Shown here in pieces: positions 41,563-50,752 of a stretch of DNA of 64,000 bases (positions are counted from its first letter, which is position 1; every line of letters begins with the position of its first letter). The stretch spans positions 1 to 64,000 of IMG/VR virus record IMGVR_UViG_3300033141_003854. The stretch is one strand, 5' to 3'. The notes below the pieces were generated by a model. The model was not told where the DNA came from and did not search any database. It saw only the letters and a list, made by a program, of their open reading frames with translations. This stretch comes from a virus. Position numbers and translations under genes: made by a program.

Positions 41563-42192
41563 TTAGGTAATTACACTAGCATCGGCTCGAATGAAAACTC
41601 CGAATTGTTGGGCCGCTGGTTTGGCGCTATCAACAAAGGCTCTGAGCCGCAATCCCGTGGCGTTCCAAGGAGTACCAAAGCTCATGTTGATCGTCCAGGC
41701 ATCAACAAATTTAGCCTTGTGCAGTTGAATGGCAAAGTAATCACCAGCTTCAGTATCATATACAGTCGGAGCATAAACATGCCAGAATTGCGCATTATTG
41801 ATCTTGCCCATGCCAAATTTTTGTGTGGGCGGCGTTTCAGTGACCGCTCCGCCGCCAAGCATGTGTCGCAAAACGTCTAGCGGGAAGAAAGATTGAATTG
41901 TAAAAGTAAATTCAAGATAGTTTCTCTGCTGAATGGTATCTTTCACGCCCACATTATCACAGAGAACGTCATTCATAGTTAAATTCTCTGTCAGGCTTAC
42001 ATCGGATACACACCCAATCTCATAAACCGGATAGGTTGCAGTGCCAGAAAGTTGCCAATAGAACCCATCAGCATCAGGTGCATACCATTCTGGCGCATCT
42101 GCATCTTGGAAAAAGATGGTAGGCGCACCCTCAAGAAACAAATCTTCTTGAGAAGTCATTGTACCAACAGCAGAACCAGTAACAAGAGCCAT
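41563..42192 (-). CDS. Major tail tube protein
   Basis: 209 residues (ALVTGSAVGTMTSQEDLFLE and on), beta-rich with one tail-tube-like run (NYLEFTFTIQSFFPLDVLRH, YFAIQLHKAKFVDAWTINMS). ATG 42192 follows GAGG; the longer frame overlaps the neighbour only. Gene order (connectors, tube, chaperones, tape) supports it. Confidence 0.75.
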   Translation of the reverse strand: MALVTGSAVGTMTSQEDLFLEGAPTIFFQDADAPEWYAPDADGFYWQLSGTATYPVYEIGCVSDVSLTENLTMNDVLCDNVGVKDTIQQRNYLEFTFTIQSFFPLDVLRHMLGGGAVTETPPTQKFGMGKINNAQFWHVYAPTVYDTEAGDYFAIQLHKAKFVDAWTINMSFGTPWNATGLRLRAFVDSAKPAAQQFGVFIRADASVIT

Positions 42193-42193
42193 T

Positions 42194-42460
42194 TTATACC
42201 TCACTCACAATATTGAAGTAATGCGAAGCCTGACCACCACAACATGATCTATAACCTCGCCTCTTTAGCATTATCTCAGCATCTTCTTTATCTACATCCT
42301 GCTGATGGCCAGCACCATTAAATGTATATAACTTCCTAGTTACTGGCCCCCAAATGTTAAGTTTCATGTCCCGCACCAAAACTAAGCGGACAGTCTGTTT
42401 TTGTTTTGTCGTAACTTTTACCCGCTTACGAGGCCGGTCATTATTAACTCTGCTCTCCAT
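42194..42460 (-). CDS. Small basic protein near the tail tube
   Basis: 88 residues: a basic N-terminus (ESRVNNDRPRKRVKVTTKQK) and NIWGPVTRKLYTFNGAGHQQ. Similar small proteins before the tube gene often carry a WGPVT...Y.F..G motif. The role is unknown. It overlaps the tail terminator gene by 43 bp. Confidence 0.55.
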   Translation of the reverse strand: MESRVNNDRPRKRVKVTTKQKQTVRLVLVRDMKLNIWGPVTRKLYTFNGAGHQQDVDKEDAEIMLKRRGYRSCCGGQASHYFNIVSEV

Positions 42461-42828
42461 ACATTGTCTCCGGCAGAAATCGCTGGTACAAGATTTCTGG
42501 TTGTTAGACTGATTGCAAGATTATTTTCTGAGAATGTTTTACTATGCAATTCATTGTTTATTATACCAGCAATTGTGTCTGCTTCAAGGCTTGAGTACAA
42601 TTCGCTAAAAACAATAATTGTCACTTCAAAGTTTTGATAACAACTATCAAATTGCATTGGTTCATTAGAGATCATTCTAACACGAATATTCGGATAAGAA
42701 AACTCTGTTCCCATCCATTGATCTTCTCTAATCTCATTGGCATCATTCAACTGAGAAGTTACGGCTGTTAGGGATTTCAATTTAGAAACTATTGCCGCTT
42801 GTATCTCATTGTTACTGATGAAGCTCAT
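42418..42828 (-). CDS. Probable tail terminator or completion protein
   Basis: 136 residues, alpha/beta (FISNNEIQAAIVSKLKSLTA, YPNIRVRMISNEPMQFDSCY, FEVTIIVFSELYSSLEADTI). This pattern and the position after the gp10-like gene fit the protein that ends the tail tube. No strong motif. Confidence 0.6.
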   Translation of the reverse strand: MSFISNNEIQAAIVSKLKSLTAVTSQLNDANEIREDQWMGTEFSYPNIRVRMISNEPMQFDSCYQNFEVTIIVFSELYSSLEADTIAGIINNELHSKTFSENNLAISLTTRNLVPAISAGDNVWRAELIMTGLVSG

Positions 42829-43352
42829 ATTACAGTTACCTTTTTTACGCCAACTAAAATAGATGCCTTGAACTCTCTTGCCAGAATTTCTCTTACTTCG
42901 TCTCGTGTTTCTGTGATTGTTGGTTTGATAAATGGATTAGGCGCAATACCAGGATGCTCAACATATTTAAATCGATAAATACCAGCAGTTCCTTGACCAG
43001 TTCTTGCTACAGAAATAAACTTTTCACTCGTCCAAGGAATAAATGCTGGTTCCCATTGAAAAGCTAGTGCAGGAGTTCCCTCTTTGGGCGCAATTCGATA
43101 TTTGCCTTTTCCTCCTAAAGTAGCATGTTCACCAGAACCAAATTCAAAAGCGGCGGCCATTGGAGCTTTTTTCAAACTAACTATAATGTCAATATAAGCT
43201 GAACCTTTGCCCATATTTACTGGCCGGTCAACGCTAATAGCATCTTTTATTTCGCTAGCATATTCACCTGAGCTAACCTTTTTTATCATGTGGTCAGCTA
43301 CCAGTTTACCTACTTTCAAAAGTCCATCGTATAGAATTCTACTGGTTGGCAT
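42825..43352 (-). CDS. HK97 gp10-like head-tail joining protein
   Basis: 175 residues with a helical start, AAFEFGSGEHATLGGKGKYR and GIAPNPFIKPTITETRDEVR, which match the FGT...HPG..P.PFLRPA pattern of the HK97 gp10 family. It joins head and tail. It overlaps both neighbours. Confidence 0.75.
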   Translation of the reverse strand: MPTSRILYDGLLKVGKLVADHMIKKVSSGEYASEIKDAISVDRPVNMGKGSAYIDIIVSLKKAPMAAAFEFGSGEHATLGGKGKYRIAPKEGTPALAFQWEPAFIPWTSEKFISVARTGQGTAGIYRFKYVEHPGIAPNPFIKPTITETRDEVREILAREFKASILVGVKKVTVI

Positions 43353-43716
43353 GTGCTTCTACGCTTCTAATTAAATTCAAGATCAAATAATTTCTGCGGT
43401 CTGATGGGTTCATGCTAGAATATCTTATTCCAACAACTCGAAATCTATCATTTAAAAATTGGTGATTATAAGGAGCAGTTATTTCAATTTCATCTCTTTC
43501 TTTGATTGCCAATGTCCCAGGCATTATTGTCATGCCAAATGTCCTCAATGTCTGATAACCTTGCTGAAGTAATACCTGCTCAGGTTCTTCTGCTTCCATT
43601 CTAGCAGCTACATTGGAATAGATTACACTCCCAGAGATGGATGCACCACCAACTACATCATCATCCTGAGTAGACATTCGCCAAACGTTTACCTTTAAAT
43701 TCATACCAGCAGTCAT
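43339..43716 (-). CDS. Head closure / head-tail adaptor protein
   Basis: 125 residues, beta-barrel-like (YSNVAARMEAEEPEQVLLQQ, IKERDEIEITAPYNHQFLND, RFRVVGIRYSSMNPSDRRNY). The size, fold and place match head closure proteins (SPP1 gp16-like). An AAAGGACAG site precedes ATG 43716. Confidence 0.65.
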   Translation of the reverse strand: MTAGMNLKVNVWRMSTQDDDVVGGASISGSVIYSNVAARMEAEEPEQVLLQQGYQTLRTFGMTIMPGTLAIKERDEIEITAPYNHQFLNDRFRVVGIRYSSMNPSDRRNYLILNLIRSVEAHANQ

Positions 43717-43994
43717 GTAAGACTGTCCTTTTCACGTTGTACTGCCTTTTTGTACTGTTCCCAACGGTAGGCTTCTTCGTCATTCCAAGTCCAGTCGCCA
43801 CCTACGATGGTTGGAACATTGCCATTGAATAATTTATTGCCATAAGCCTCTTTCCATCTTTCCCAAGCCTTTTCAACTTCTTCAGATGGGTTGGAATTAG
43901 GCCATAACATTCTAAGCCGAGCCTCTTCTTCCTCCTGATCTCTAAAAGCAGTTTCGATTGTTTGCTCCAATGTCATCCACTTTTTCCAAATCAT
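43713..43994 (-). CDS. Small protein in the connector set
   Basis: 93 residues from ATG 43994 (MIWKKWMTLEQTIETAFRDQ and on), helical, charged and Trp-rich. GAGGTTATA gives the ribosome site, and the start overlaps the previous stop. Function unknown. Confidence 0.6.
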   Translation of the reverse strand: MIWKKWMTLEQTIETAFRDQEEEEARLRMLWPNSNPSEEVEKAWERWKEAYGNKLFNGNVPTIVGGDWTWNDEEAYRWEQYKKAVQREKDSLT

Positions 43995-44674
43995 TATAAC
44001 CTCACAAGTCTGCGCCTTTTGTATTTTCTTACTAATCTCGCAACAAAATTTGCTCTGGCAGACGTACCAAAAGTGGTTCTCATCAGTTTTACACGATTTT
44101 CCCTGTATTCCTGGTTCGACCATTGCTGAATTCCAATGTCTCCTGGCGATTCATTACCATAGCCGATAATTTCATTCAGCATAAGATCGGAATATGTAGT
44201 AAGAGCTAACAGGAAATCGGGTTGTGTAGCAGTACCAGTAGGCAAGCCTGAGGTATAAGCAATTTCAATTTGATAGGGATAAGCTCTACCATGAGAACTA
44301 CATTTACAATAGCCAATTAGATACTGAATATCAATAATGCCTCGCTCGTTGTCTCTTATTGCAGCATAAATATTATCCGTACCCGTGATAGTGTAGTAAA
44401 CATCTCCATCAAAATCTATGAATTTTATATGGCCGATACTGTGAATATAGGCATAGTCGGTAATGAAATACCTATGGGTCGGGTTATAAAAATACGTTCC
44501 AGTAATTGTTGTCGGAAGTAAAAAGGTAGATAAATCTTCCGTTAAGGCCATTTCCGCCATCAAATAAGCAGCGGTACGTTGCGCCGCCGCTCCCGTGCCG
44601 GTATTTCCCCCATAATTTTGAAAAGTCGCATCGTCCATAATAATAGGACTGGTATACGGATAAGTCGTATTCAT
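43994..44674 (-). CDS. Head-tail connector, adaptor-like
   Basis: 226 residues. The N-terminal region (AQRTAAYLMAEMALTEDLST) is helical, the middle is beta (YTITGTDNIYAAIRDNERGI) and the C-terminus basic. It is the first gene after the glycan cluster and begins the connector set. A gp6/gp15-like adaptor is likely by position only. Operator-like site 6 lies 17 bp upstream. Confidence 0.6.
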   Translation of the reverse strand: MNTTYPYTSPIIMDDATFQNYGGNTGTGAAAQRTAAYLMAEMALTEDLSTFLLPTTITGTYFYNPTHRYFITDYAYIHSIGHIKFIDFDGDVYYTITGTDNIYAAIRDNERGIIDIQYLIGYCKCSSHGRAYPYQIEIAYTSGLPTGTATQPDFLLALTTYSDLMLNEIIGYGNESPGDIGIQQWSNQEYRENRVKLMRTTFGTSARANFVARLVRKYKRRRLVRL

Positions 44675-44690
44675 TAAGCTGAATCCTTTA

Positions 44691-44705
44691 ATAACACCGT
44701 GTTAT
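44691..44705. promoter_or_regulatory. Operator-like palindrome, site 6
   Basis: ATAACACCGTGTTAT, identical to sites 1 and 2, in the 27-bp gap between the glycan cluster and the connector genes. It covers the stop codon of the gene before it. Ideal for switching late gene sets on or off. Confidence 0.65.
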
Positions 44706-44941
44706 TTATTAGTCAGATTTACATTCATTTTGGGCACAATGATCTGTTGTTCTTTTTGTTGTTGTGCCCTCATAATCTCCTCTCTGATTACTGCTTGCTC
44801 ACCATGTATTCTCATATATTCGGCCAAAGCCAGAATTTGCATCGGGGTTACATTGATAAACTGTGCATTAAAAACAACCGAACCCGGCTCGGCAAATTTT
44901 ATTACAATTATACTATCATTTTGTTGTTTTTCATCTACCAT
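44702..44941 (-). CDS. Small protein, last gene of the glycan cluster
   Basis: 79 residues from ATG 44941 (MVDEKQQNDSIIVIKFAEPG and on), beta start, then helical with QQ-rich part. Its start overlaps the glycosyltransferase stop. I recall similar short proteins in connector regions, but name no family. Confidence 0.55.
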   Translation of the reverse strand: MVDEKQQNDSIIVIKFAEPGSVVFNAQFINVTPMQILALAEYMRIHGEQAVIREEIMRAQQQKEQQIIVPKMNVNLTNK

Positions 44942-45786
44942 GATTTCCACTCTGTATATTGGAGCTTGTTGCCCCATTTTGACATAAATAACATTCTGTT
45001 TTGATTTAATGGATAGGGAATTTTATATTTCTCAGCGGTTGCGCCTACCACATGAGTTCCAACCGCTTTTGGGTTTACTACTATATTATAGCCTAATTCT
45101 CTAACTTTCAAGCAAAAATCCACATCTTCATAAGTTCCCATGCCATAATCCAAGGAAAAGCCTCCGACTTTCTTCCAAATTGTTCGTCTAGTGAGTAATG
45201 CCGCGCCAGTAACAGCATACATTTCCCATACAGCATTTACTTTTGGATGATCTGCCGACCAGCCAATATAGGCATGTGCAATTTCTCCCCTGATTGTTGT
45301 GTGTAATCCAATATGCTGAACTTTATTTGCAGGTCTAATGGCAGGATTTATGCCATCAGCCAATTCTTTTGGAAACAATAGCTTCATTCCAGCAACGCCT
45401 ATGCTTGGTTCATCTAATGCCTTTACTAATTCTACAAGGCTATTAGGTTGAAGAACTACATCCGAATTTAGAAAAAACATAAGTGGAGCTTTGGTAATTT
45501 TTGCGCCTTTATTACATGCCAGAGGAAAGCCTAAAGGATTAGGAAATTCCACTACTGTAATATGTGGATCACTTACAATGTCTCGGTAATATACTTTTTC
45601 TTCTTTAGGAGTGCCATTATCCACAATTGTTACATGATATGAAAGCTCCCCAACTGCTTCAGGTATTGATTCTACACATTGTTGTAACAGATCAATATTT
45701 CGATGTACCGGAATAATGATGTCCAGTAAAACACTCGGTCTTACTACTCGTTGCATCTTTCGATTTTTTCGTTTTCTTCTGCCCAT
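44935..45786 (-). CDS. Family 2 glycosyltransferase
   Basis: 283 residues with a basic head (GRRKRKNRKMQRVV) and a GT-A fold: DIIIPVHRN, VTIVDNGTP, GFPLACNKGAK, FLNSDVVL in place of DxD, and GTYEDVDFCLKVRELGYNIV with the acidic pair. No membrane segment, so cytoplasmic. Donor and acceptor are unknown. One of seven glycosyltransferases here. Confidence 0.88.
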   Translation of the reverse strand: MGRRKRKNRKMQRVVRPSVLLDIIIPVHRNIDLLQQCVESIPEAVGELSYHVTIVDNGTPKEEKVYYRDIVSDPHITVVEFPNPLGFPLACNKGAKITKAPLMFFLNSDVVLQPNSLVELVKALDEPSIGVAGMKLLFPKELADGINPAIRPANKVQHIGLHTTIRGEIAHAYIGWSADHPKVNAVWEMYAVTGAALLTRRTIWKKVGGFSLDYGMGTYEDVDFCLKVRELGYNIVVNPKAVGTHVVGATAEKYKIPYPLNQNRMLFMSKWGNKLQYTEWKSW

Positions 45787-46458
45787 TTAATCATTCCTCT
45801 CATATCCAAAGGCATACATTGTATCTTCAAAATATTCCCAGAATCGTTTCAGATGGTGAGGCTTAAAATACTTCGTCCAATCATTAATTCTCCCCGCCCT
45901 GAATGTATGAGACTTTGTACTTCTGAATTGTCTTAGCATAACATTCCATTTTGCACCTAAAATGTTTGCTAATCGCTTTGTTTCTCTTTCAGTATGTAGT
46001 ACAAAATCCTCATATTTGAATTTATGAATCCAGTCGCATTTCAGCCAGCCTACATACCTCGGAAATACATCTTTCCATTTTTCAATCTGTTCCATCAATT
46101 TAATATCTATCTGTTCATCGCTCAGTACAACATCCCTAACAGATAAACATGATGGTGTTCTGCTATCCCAGAACATGGATGAAACTAGACAATCTCTCAA
46201 ATCCCGCCTTATGAAAAGACAGTGGCGGTATCTTTTCAAGACTTTTTCATAATCCTCATGATAAAAAAGATGTCCCCTGACAAATGAATTTGATGGAGAA
46301 CCTACATCTCTTAGAATATCATCATCTGGATGGATAACATTTTTGACGAGTGCTTTAGCATTAACAACATGCGCTCCCCCATCTCTAGTTACTGCTATCA
46401 TCAAATCAATCATATTAGTTCCAGATTTAGGAACAGAAATAAGAAAAATATCAGTCAT
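45787..46458 (-). CDS. PAPS-dependent sulfotransferase
   Basis: 223 residues. ISVPKSGTNMIDLMI is the 5'-phosphosulfate loop, LFIRRDLRDCLVSSMFWDSR the 3'-phosphate site with Arg and Ser, and FRAGRINDWTKYFKP matches the FR.G..G.W binding end. It lacks signal peptide and membrane anchor, so it acts in the cytoplasm, presumably on a sugar made by the neighbouring enzymes. A sulfotransferase of this kind in a phage is unusual. It depends on host PAPS, as no PAPS genes are in the window. Confidence 0.85.
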   Translation of the reverse strand: MTDIFLISVPKSGTNMIDLMIAVTRDGGAHVVNAKALVKNVIHPDDDILRDVGSPSNSFVRGHLFYHEDYEKVLKRYRHCLFIRRDLRDCLVSSMFWDSRTPSCLSVRDVVLSDEQIDIKLMEQIEKWKDVFPRYVGWLKCDWIHKFKYEDFVLHTERETKRLANILGAKWNVMLRQFRSTKSHTFRAGRINDWTKYFKPHHLKRFWEYFEDTMYAFGYERND

Positions 46459-47184
46459 CTAATAATCCTCTCTTGCCCAAACCGGCAAAGTTTCTGGAAT
46501 ACCCCCAAAATATTTGCTTAGAGGATGCAACATGCCTGCCTCTTTAGTTTTATTATAAAAATCTCTTTTCCTTGATAATATTTTATCTGTCGGCCAGGGA
46601 TCGTGTAATAAGCAATATGGAGGCAACAATTCAAACTTCATTACTTCAGCTAAATCCATCGTAAAGGCATGTATCCAGGGATCGCTTTCATCTGCTTTGA
46701 AATCTAATAAATCGGCTTGCCATGCCCACAAAGAAGGTGTCCACACTTTAGGCGATTCATTATTTACTATAGATAATTTGGGAAAATATGTGCCTTTTCT
46801 CCACAAATACAGCCTCACGGCAAATATAAAATCTACTGGACAACTACCCAAAATTTCTCTAGCATTTTGTTTCAGTAAATAATTCGGCACACAATCCACA
46901 TCATCAAAAATTATCCAATCAGCCTTTTCATCTCTAGCCCAATCAATGAGAAAATTAATGTGTTTTCCGTGCGGGTTCCTCCAAACTCGGCCTTTCCAAA
47001 CGCGTTCAGTAAAAGTCCTGACAGACACATTTGGAAATTTCTTGGCTAATGACACCGTGTTATCTTCACTACCACCATCAGCGATTAATATTTTATCTGC
47101 CCATTGGTAAGATCGACAAAATCGTTCAATGTTGTATTCTTCATCACGAGTTCTGGCAATGACAATAATGTTATTTAATGACAT
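46459..47184 (-). CDS. Family 2 glycosyltransferase (short)
   Basis: 241 residues: NIIVIARTRDEEYNIERFCR, ILIADGGSEDNTVSLAKKFP and WIIFDDVDCVPN, the DxD-type site. Similar to enzymes that add sugars to lipid A cores or similar acceptors. The C-terminal part contains HDPWPTDK. It holds one operator-like palindrome. It overlaps the next upstream gene by 14 bp. Confidence 0.82.
   Translation of the reverse strand: MSLNNIIVIARTRDEEYNIERFCRSYQWADKILIADGGSEDNTVSLAKKFPNVSVRTFTERVWKGRVWRNPHGKHINFLIDWARDEKADWIIFDDVDCVPNYLLKQNAREILGSCPVDFIFAVRLYLWRKGTYFPKLSIVNNESPKVWTPSLWAWQADLLDFKADESDPWIHAFTMDLAEVMKFELLPPYCLLHDPWPTDKILSRKRDFYNKTKEAGMLHPLSKYFGGIPETLPVWAREDY
47049..47063. promoter_or_regulatory. Operator-like palindrome, site 7
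   Basis: ATGACACCGTGTTAT, one base off, inside a glycosyltransferase gene. The flank TATCTTC matches that of sites 1 and 2. Confidence 0.5.
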
Positions 47185-48307
47185 CTTTAATCCCTGCTTC
47201 TAATATATCAGTAGCCACTTCCCATTTTCGATTCTCTACGTATTCTCTAGGCTTCTGAGCCTGAAGACATTTATCACGATTATTGTAAACATAGTTCAAT
47301 AATTCTACACCATGCGCTCTATCGGCAAAATACCGTCTAGCATTTCCGAACGGATCGCGGTGAGTACAAATTGTATCCACGTCAATTAGAAATCCTCGTC
47401 CATCTGCCAATACTTCAGCCATGGCTGTACAATTTGTAGCAAGACAAGGAAGGCCTACTGCCATTGCTTCTAACAACGGCAGTCCCAAGCCCTCATTCTT
47501 GCTAGTCAACAAAAAAGCATCGCTACCAGCATATATCGACCATAAGGTTTTGAAATCAAGCCCACGCTCAAAGATCATTAGATTTCCTGAAATACCAAGC
47601 TCCTGAGCGTAATCCCGCAACTTCCAACCAAACCGCAACTTTTCTCTTGTAACCAACACATATAGAAATTTTTGTTTGTCTTCTTTGTCAGAAATAAAAT
47701 CGGCAAAAATCTCCATTGACCGTGATAACAATTTTCTTTCCTGATTATCAGCAACAGTCAAAACAACAAAATTTTCATCATTCGCATTAAAAAGAGAATT
47801 ACGTACTGTTTTACGTTCTTCATCTGTCGGCATCCTCCAAGCTCCAGTATCAATCCCAATCGGAATGTATTCAGCATTTGCAACACCTGCCTTCTTAGCT
47901 TCTTCTGTACCAAACTCGGAAATAATAAATGCCTTATCCATCGCTGAAATGCCTACTGCCCAACTAACACATAAAGGATCGCCTTCAACTGGCATAATCC
48001 CAATATAAGGGCAAGGCTTTTGCTGAAATCTGCTCAAAATTTCTATTTGTAATGGTATGTCCAGAGCAGTAACCATTACATCATAATCCCATACTATTTT
48101 CAAATTTTGGGTTATTGCCAATGCCTCTTGTAAATTTCGTGCTGGAATAATAGAACAAGGATAATAATGCTCTTGGCCTTTGTAACCCAACCCAGGACAT
48201 ATAATCTCATATCCTCTTTTCACTAATTCTGTAATAAGAGGAATTGAAATGTTGAGATAACCAGAGCCAATTAAATTGAAATCGCTAATCCATAATATTT
48301 TTTTCAT
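47171..48307 (-). CDS. Family 4 glycosyltransferase
   Basis: 378 residues, GT-B fold: start KKILWISDFNLIGSGYLNIS, VVLTVADNQERKLLSRSMEI in the middle, and SKNEGLGLPLLEAMAVGLPC with the E-x7-E signature near residue 275. It transfers a sugar from a nucleotide donor. Cytoplasmic. Overlaps its neighbours. Confidence 0.88.
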   Translation of the reverse strand: MKKILWISDFNLIGSGYLNISIPLITELVKRGYEIICPGLGYKGQEHYYPCSIIPARNLQEALAITQNLKIVWDYDVMVTALDIPLQIEILSRFQQKPCPYIGIMPVEGDPLCVSWAVGISAMDKAFIISEFGTEEAKKAGVANAEYIPIGIDTGAWRMPTDEERKTVRNSLFNANDENFVVLTVADNQERKLLSRSMEIFADFISDKEDKQKFLYVLVTREKLRFGWKLRDYAQELGISGNLMIFERGLDFKTLWSIYAGSDAFLLTSKNEGLGLPLLEAMAVGLPCLATNCTAMAEVLADGRGFLIDVDTICTHRDPFGNARRYFADRAHGVELLNYVYNNRDKCLQAQKPREYVENRKWEVATDILEAGIKDVIK

Positions 48308-49329
48308 CTAAATACCTTTTCATCCCATTGTTTTAGAATTCTCTTTGGACTAAATCTTTCTATTGCTTTCCGCTGAACTTCGGCCATATCTACGCCCCGA
48401 CCAATTGTATCAACAACATTATTAATAAATGCTCGATGATTGTGGGAATTATTCATATCGACTGCGATTAACGTTCCCATATTGGTTGTGGATAATGCGC
48501 CGTTAGCCGTTGTGATAGGATATGCACCAGTTACCTGCGCCTCAGCACAAGAAATGCAAAAGAGTTCATCGTATATGCAGGGATAGATAAACCACTCGGC
48601 TTCAAGTTCTTTTTCAATGAATTCTGCTCTAGAAATTGCGCCCATAAACTCTACATCATCATACTTCATCCAACTAAGGACATGACGCTCGTTCAGCCTG
48701 GATGAACCCCAAAGGCGATAATCAGATGTAATGGTGAGAGATAAATCAGGGATTTTCCGCTTCAATGCAAACCACATAGCGTGCAAATATTGAAGCCCTC
48801 TATCTGGAACTGACGAAAACAGCACCCGATTTTTAATTTTGCTGATCTTTTTGTCTTTGTAATCATCAACTCTCACGGGAAGATCAATAACAATTACATT
48901 ATCAATTTTATATGTCTGTTTAAAATAATTGCGATGAAATTCTGAAATACAAACTATTTTGTCAACATAAGAACTGAATTTAGCAAAATCTCCAATAGTA
49001 TATTGATCGGTAGACCACCATACTTTCAATCCCTTAGCCACAATTGCTTTTGAATTGGGGGAGCGGAATACAATTAAAACATCTCTTTTATCTTTAGGAT
49101 CAAATTGGCTGATTAGTCTTTGTTCAAAAGGACTGACATCTGAGGGAACTGGAGACAGAAGATTATATAAAATAACTTCATGTCCTGCCAAATGCCATTG
49201 TTCACACATAGTCAGCAGAGCCAATTCAGCACCGCCAACCCCAATTCTATTGGCATCTCCCCAAATTGTCTTAGATGTAACCCCAATCGGACTACCATCA
49301 TTACAGAGAATATGAATATTTAATCCCAT
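48304..49329 (-). CDS. Family 4-like glycosyltransferase
   Basis: 341 residues from ATG 49329 after GAGG. GGAELALLTMCEQWHLAGHE is the N-terminal donor-side pattern and YDELFCISCAEAQVTGAYPI has E-x7-E. LFSSVPDRGLQYLHAMWFAL matches GT4 C-terminal domains. Overlaps the next gene by 4 bp. Confidence 0.82.
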   Translation of the reverse strand: MGLNIHILCNDGSPIGVTSKTIWGDANRIGVGGAELALLTMCEQWHLAGHEVILYNLLSPVPSDVSPFEQRLISQFDPKDKRDVLIVFRSPNSKAIVAKGLKVWWSTDQYTIGDFAKFSSYVDKIVCISEFHRNYFKQTYKIDNVIVIDLPVRVDDYKDKKISKIKNRVLFSSVPDRGLQYLHAMWFALKRKIPDLSLTITSDYRLWGSSRLNERHVLSWMKYDDVEFMGAISRAEFIEKELEAEWFIYPCIYDELFCISCAEAQVTGAYPITTANGALSTTNMGTLIAVDMNNSHNHRAFINNVVDTIGRGVDMAEVQRKAIERFSPKRILKQWDEKVFR

Positions 49330-49351
49330 AATCATCCTCAACTTTCTATCT

Positions 49352-49564
49352 TCATTTGAAATTTCCAATCATCAGCCTGCCATCAATAATAACCGTATCA
49401 GGCGTCTCTGGTTTCTGAATTGGATATGTCCAGATTACTAGTTCGTCTTTATATTCTGGAAACTTGGTTCTCATGTCTGCCAATGCGTCGGCTTCAGTCT
49501 TTCCCGTTCCAACTATTGCTTTATTTCTAAAGCGGTCAAATTTACAAATTCTGAAGAATTTCAT
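49352..49564 (-). CDS. Small protein of unknown function
   Basis: 70 residues from ATG 49564 (MKFFRICKFDRFRNKAIVGT and on), basic start, ending with VIIDGRLMIGNFK. AAGGAAG precedes it. It overlaps the methyltransferase by 23 bp. No family recognised. Confidence 0.55.
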   Translation of the reverse strand: MKFFRICKFDRFRNKAIVGTGKTEADALADMRTKFPEYKDELVIWTYPIQKPETPDTVIIDGRLMIGNFK

Positions 49565-50234
49565 CACTTTCTTCCTTTTCACATAAAATCCAATATTCGA
49601 TAGGAAATGTATCCTTTGGAATGTACGGTTTACCATGAACTTTCATATTCTGTTCAATGTAAACATCCAAAAATATATCATCTGTACTTAGAAGTTCGCT
49701 CTCCTTTATAACTTTCCAGCCCGCTATTTCCAATAACCAAAGTAATTGTTCTTTTGCCATTACAGAATAATGATTTCTGCCTCTATATGTCCAATAATCA
49801 GGCGCAGGCGCAATTATTGCAAGATATTTTGCTGACACTCTATGCCATTCCATCAACGTTATTACAGGCATAGGTGAATGTTCTAACGCATGACGAGCAA
49901 AAACCAAATCGAATTCGCCAGATCGAATTCCATGCATGAAAGTGAAATCACCATAAAAGACATCTCCATAATTCATAGATGCTTCTTCACAATCCTCCCA
50001 ACTCATGGAGATTCCTCGCCATTTTATCCCTAACTTTTTGAACATAGGAGCGCAAAATCCGCTTCCACAACCTACATCAAGAACATTCCAAATGTCAGGT
50101 ATTTTCTTTAATAGAAAATTTATGGCATTAGAAGCCCATATAACATGACCTTCATCTGCTGGTTGGCTATACACATCATCTTCTAGCCTACACAGGTACT
50201 CATCTATCCAACTATAGTCTCTGTACATTTTCAT
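49542..50234 (-). CDS. SAM-dependent methyltransferase (class I)
   Basis: 230 residues: motif I NVLDVGCGSGF at about 50-60, DCEEASMNYGDVFYGDFTFM, motif IV FDLVFARHALEHSPMPV, and APAPDYWTYRGRNHYSV. Of the Methyltransf_11 type. In a sugar cluster it most likely methylates a hydroxyl or carboxyl group of the glycan; a small-molecule or protein substrate remains possible. Confidence 0.82.
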   Translation of the reverse strand: MKMYRDYSWIDEYLCRLEDDVYSQPADEGHVIWASNAINFLLKKIPDIWNVLDVGCGSGFCAPMFKKLGIKWRGISMSWEDCEEASMNYGDVFYGDFTFMHGIRSGEFDLVFARHALEHSPMPVITLMEWHRVSAKYLAIIAPAPDYWTYRGRNHYSVMAKEQLLWLLEIAGWKVIKESELLSTDDIFLDVYIEQNMKVHGKPYIPKDTFPIEYWILCEKEESDEILQNL

Positions 50235-50391
50235 TCAGCCCATCTACTTTTTTCTTAATCTCTTCTTCATTTTCTGATGCAATACCAACCTGCTCAATGC
50301 TGATCAGTTTGGGCTGTTCAATTCTGCGAAATACCGTATATTTTCCATCTAAAGTTTTTAGATAATAATATGTAATTGTCTCTTTCGCCAT
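50212..50391 (-). CDS. Small protein of unknown function
   Basis: 59 residues from ATG 50391 (MAKETITYYYLKTLDGKYTV and on), beta hairpin then helix. Upstream residues in the same frame overlap the neighbour. No family recognised. Confidence 0.55.
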   Translation of the reverse strand: MAKETITYYYLKTLDGKYTVFRRIEQPKLISIEQVGIASENEEEIKKKVDGLNENVQRL

Positions 50392-50392
50392 C

Positions 50393-50752
50393 TTACTGTA
50401 CTCCGTTAGCGTGCCTCCCAAATTGAGCATGAGACAGACACACAATTAGTTCGCCAGGAACAAACTCGCTGGAAGGAGAAGCATCTTGACGGTATGCGTT
50501 ATAGCCTACAATGCCCGCCGGGCTTCCACACGAACACATTGGCGTCCATCTACCTATCGTTTGTTTCTTTGCTTCTGGATCATCATAAATAAAATGAGTA
50601 TCATAGGGAGCGCATTTGACAAAACGTCCAAGTTCAGTAAAGAAAATCTTATCCTGTCTGGTTACTTTATGCCCATCCATTGTAACTGCTTCATTGGGCG
50701 AGTTATAATGCTTTATGATTGCAAATGTAAAGTTTTTGAAATCTTTAGTCAT
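50393..50752 (-). CDS. Protein of unknown function, source of a duplicated start
   Basis: 119 residues, MTKDFKNFTFAIIKHYNSPN and on, with CSCGSPAGIVGYNAYRQDA and a late CLSHAQFGRH that could bind metal. Its first 13 codons are nearly repeated at 51843-51890. It overlaps the next glycosyltransferase gene by 4 bp. No family recognised. Confidence 0.6.
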   Translation of the reverse strand: MTKDFKNFTFAIIKHYNSPNEAVTMDGHKVTRQDKIFFTELGRFVKCAPYDTHFIYDDPEAKKQTIGRWTPMCSCGSPAGIVGYNAYRQDASPSSEFVPGELIVCLSHAQFGRHANGVQ

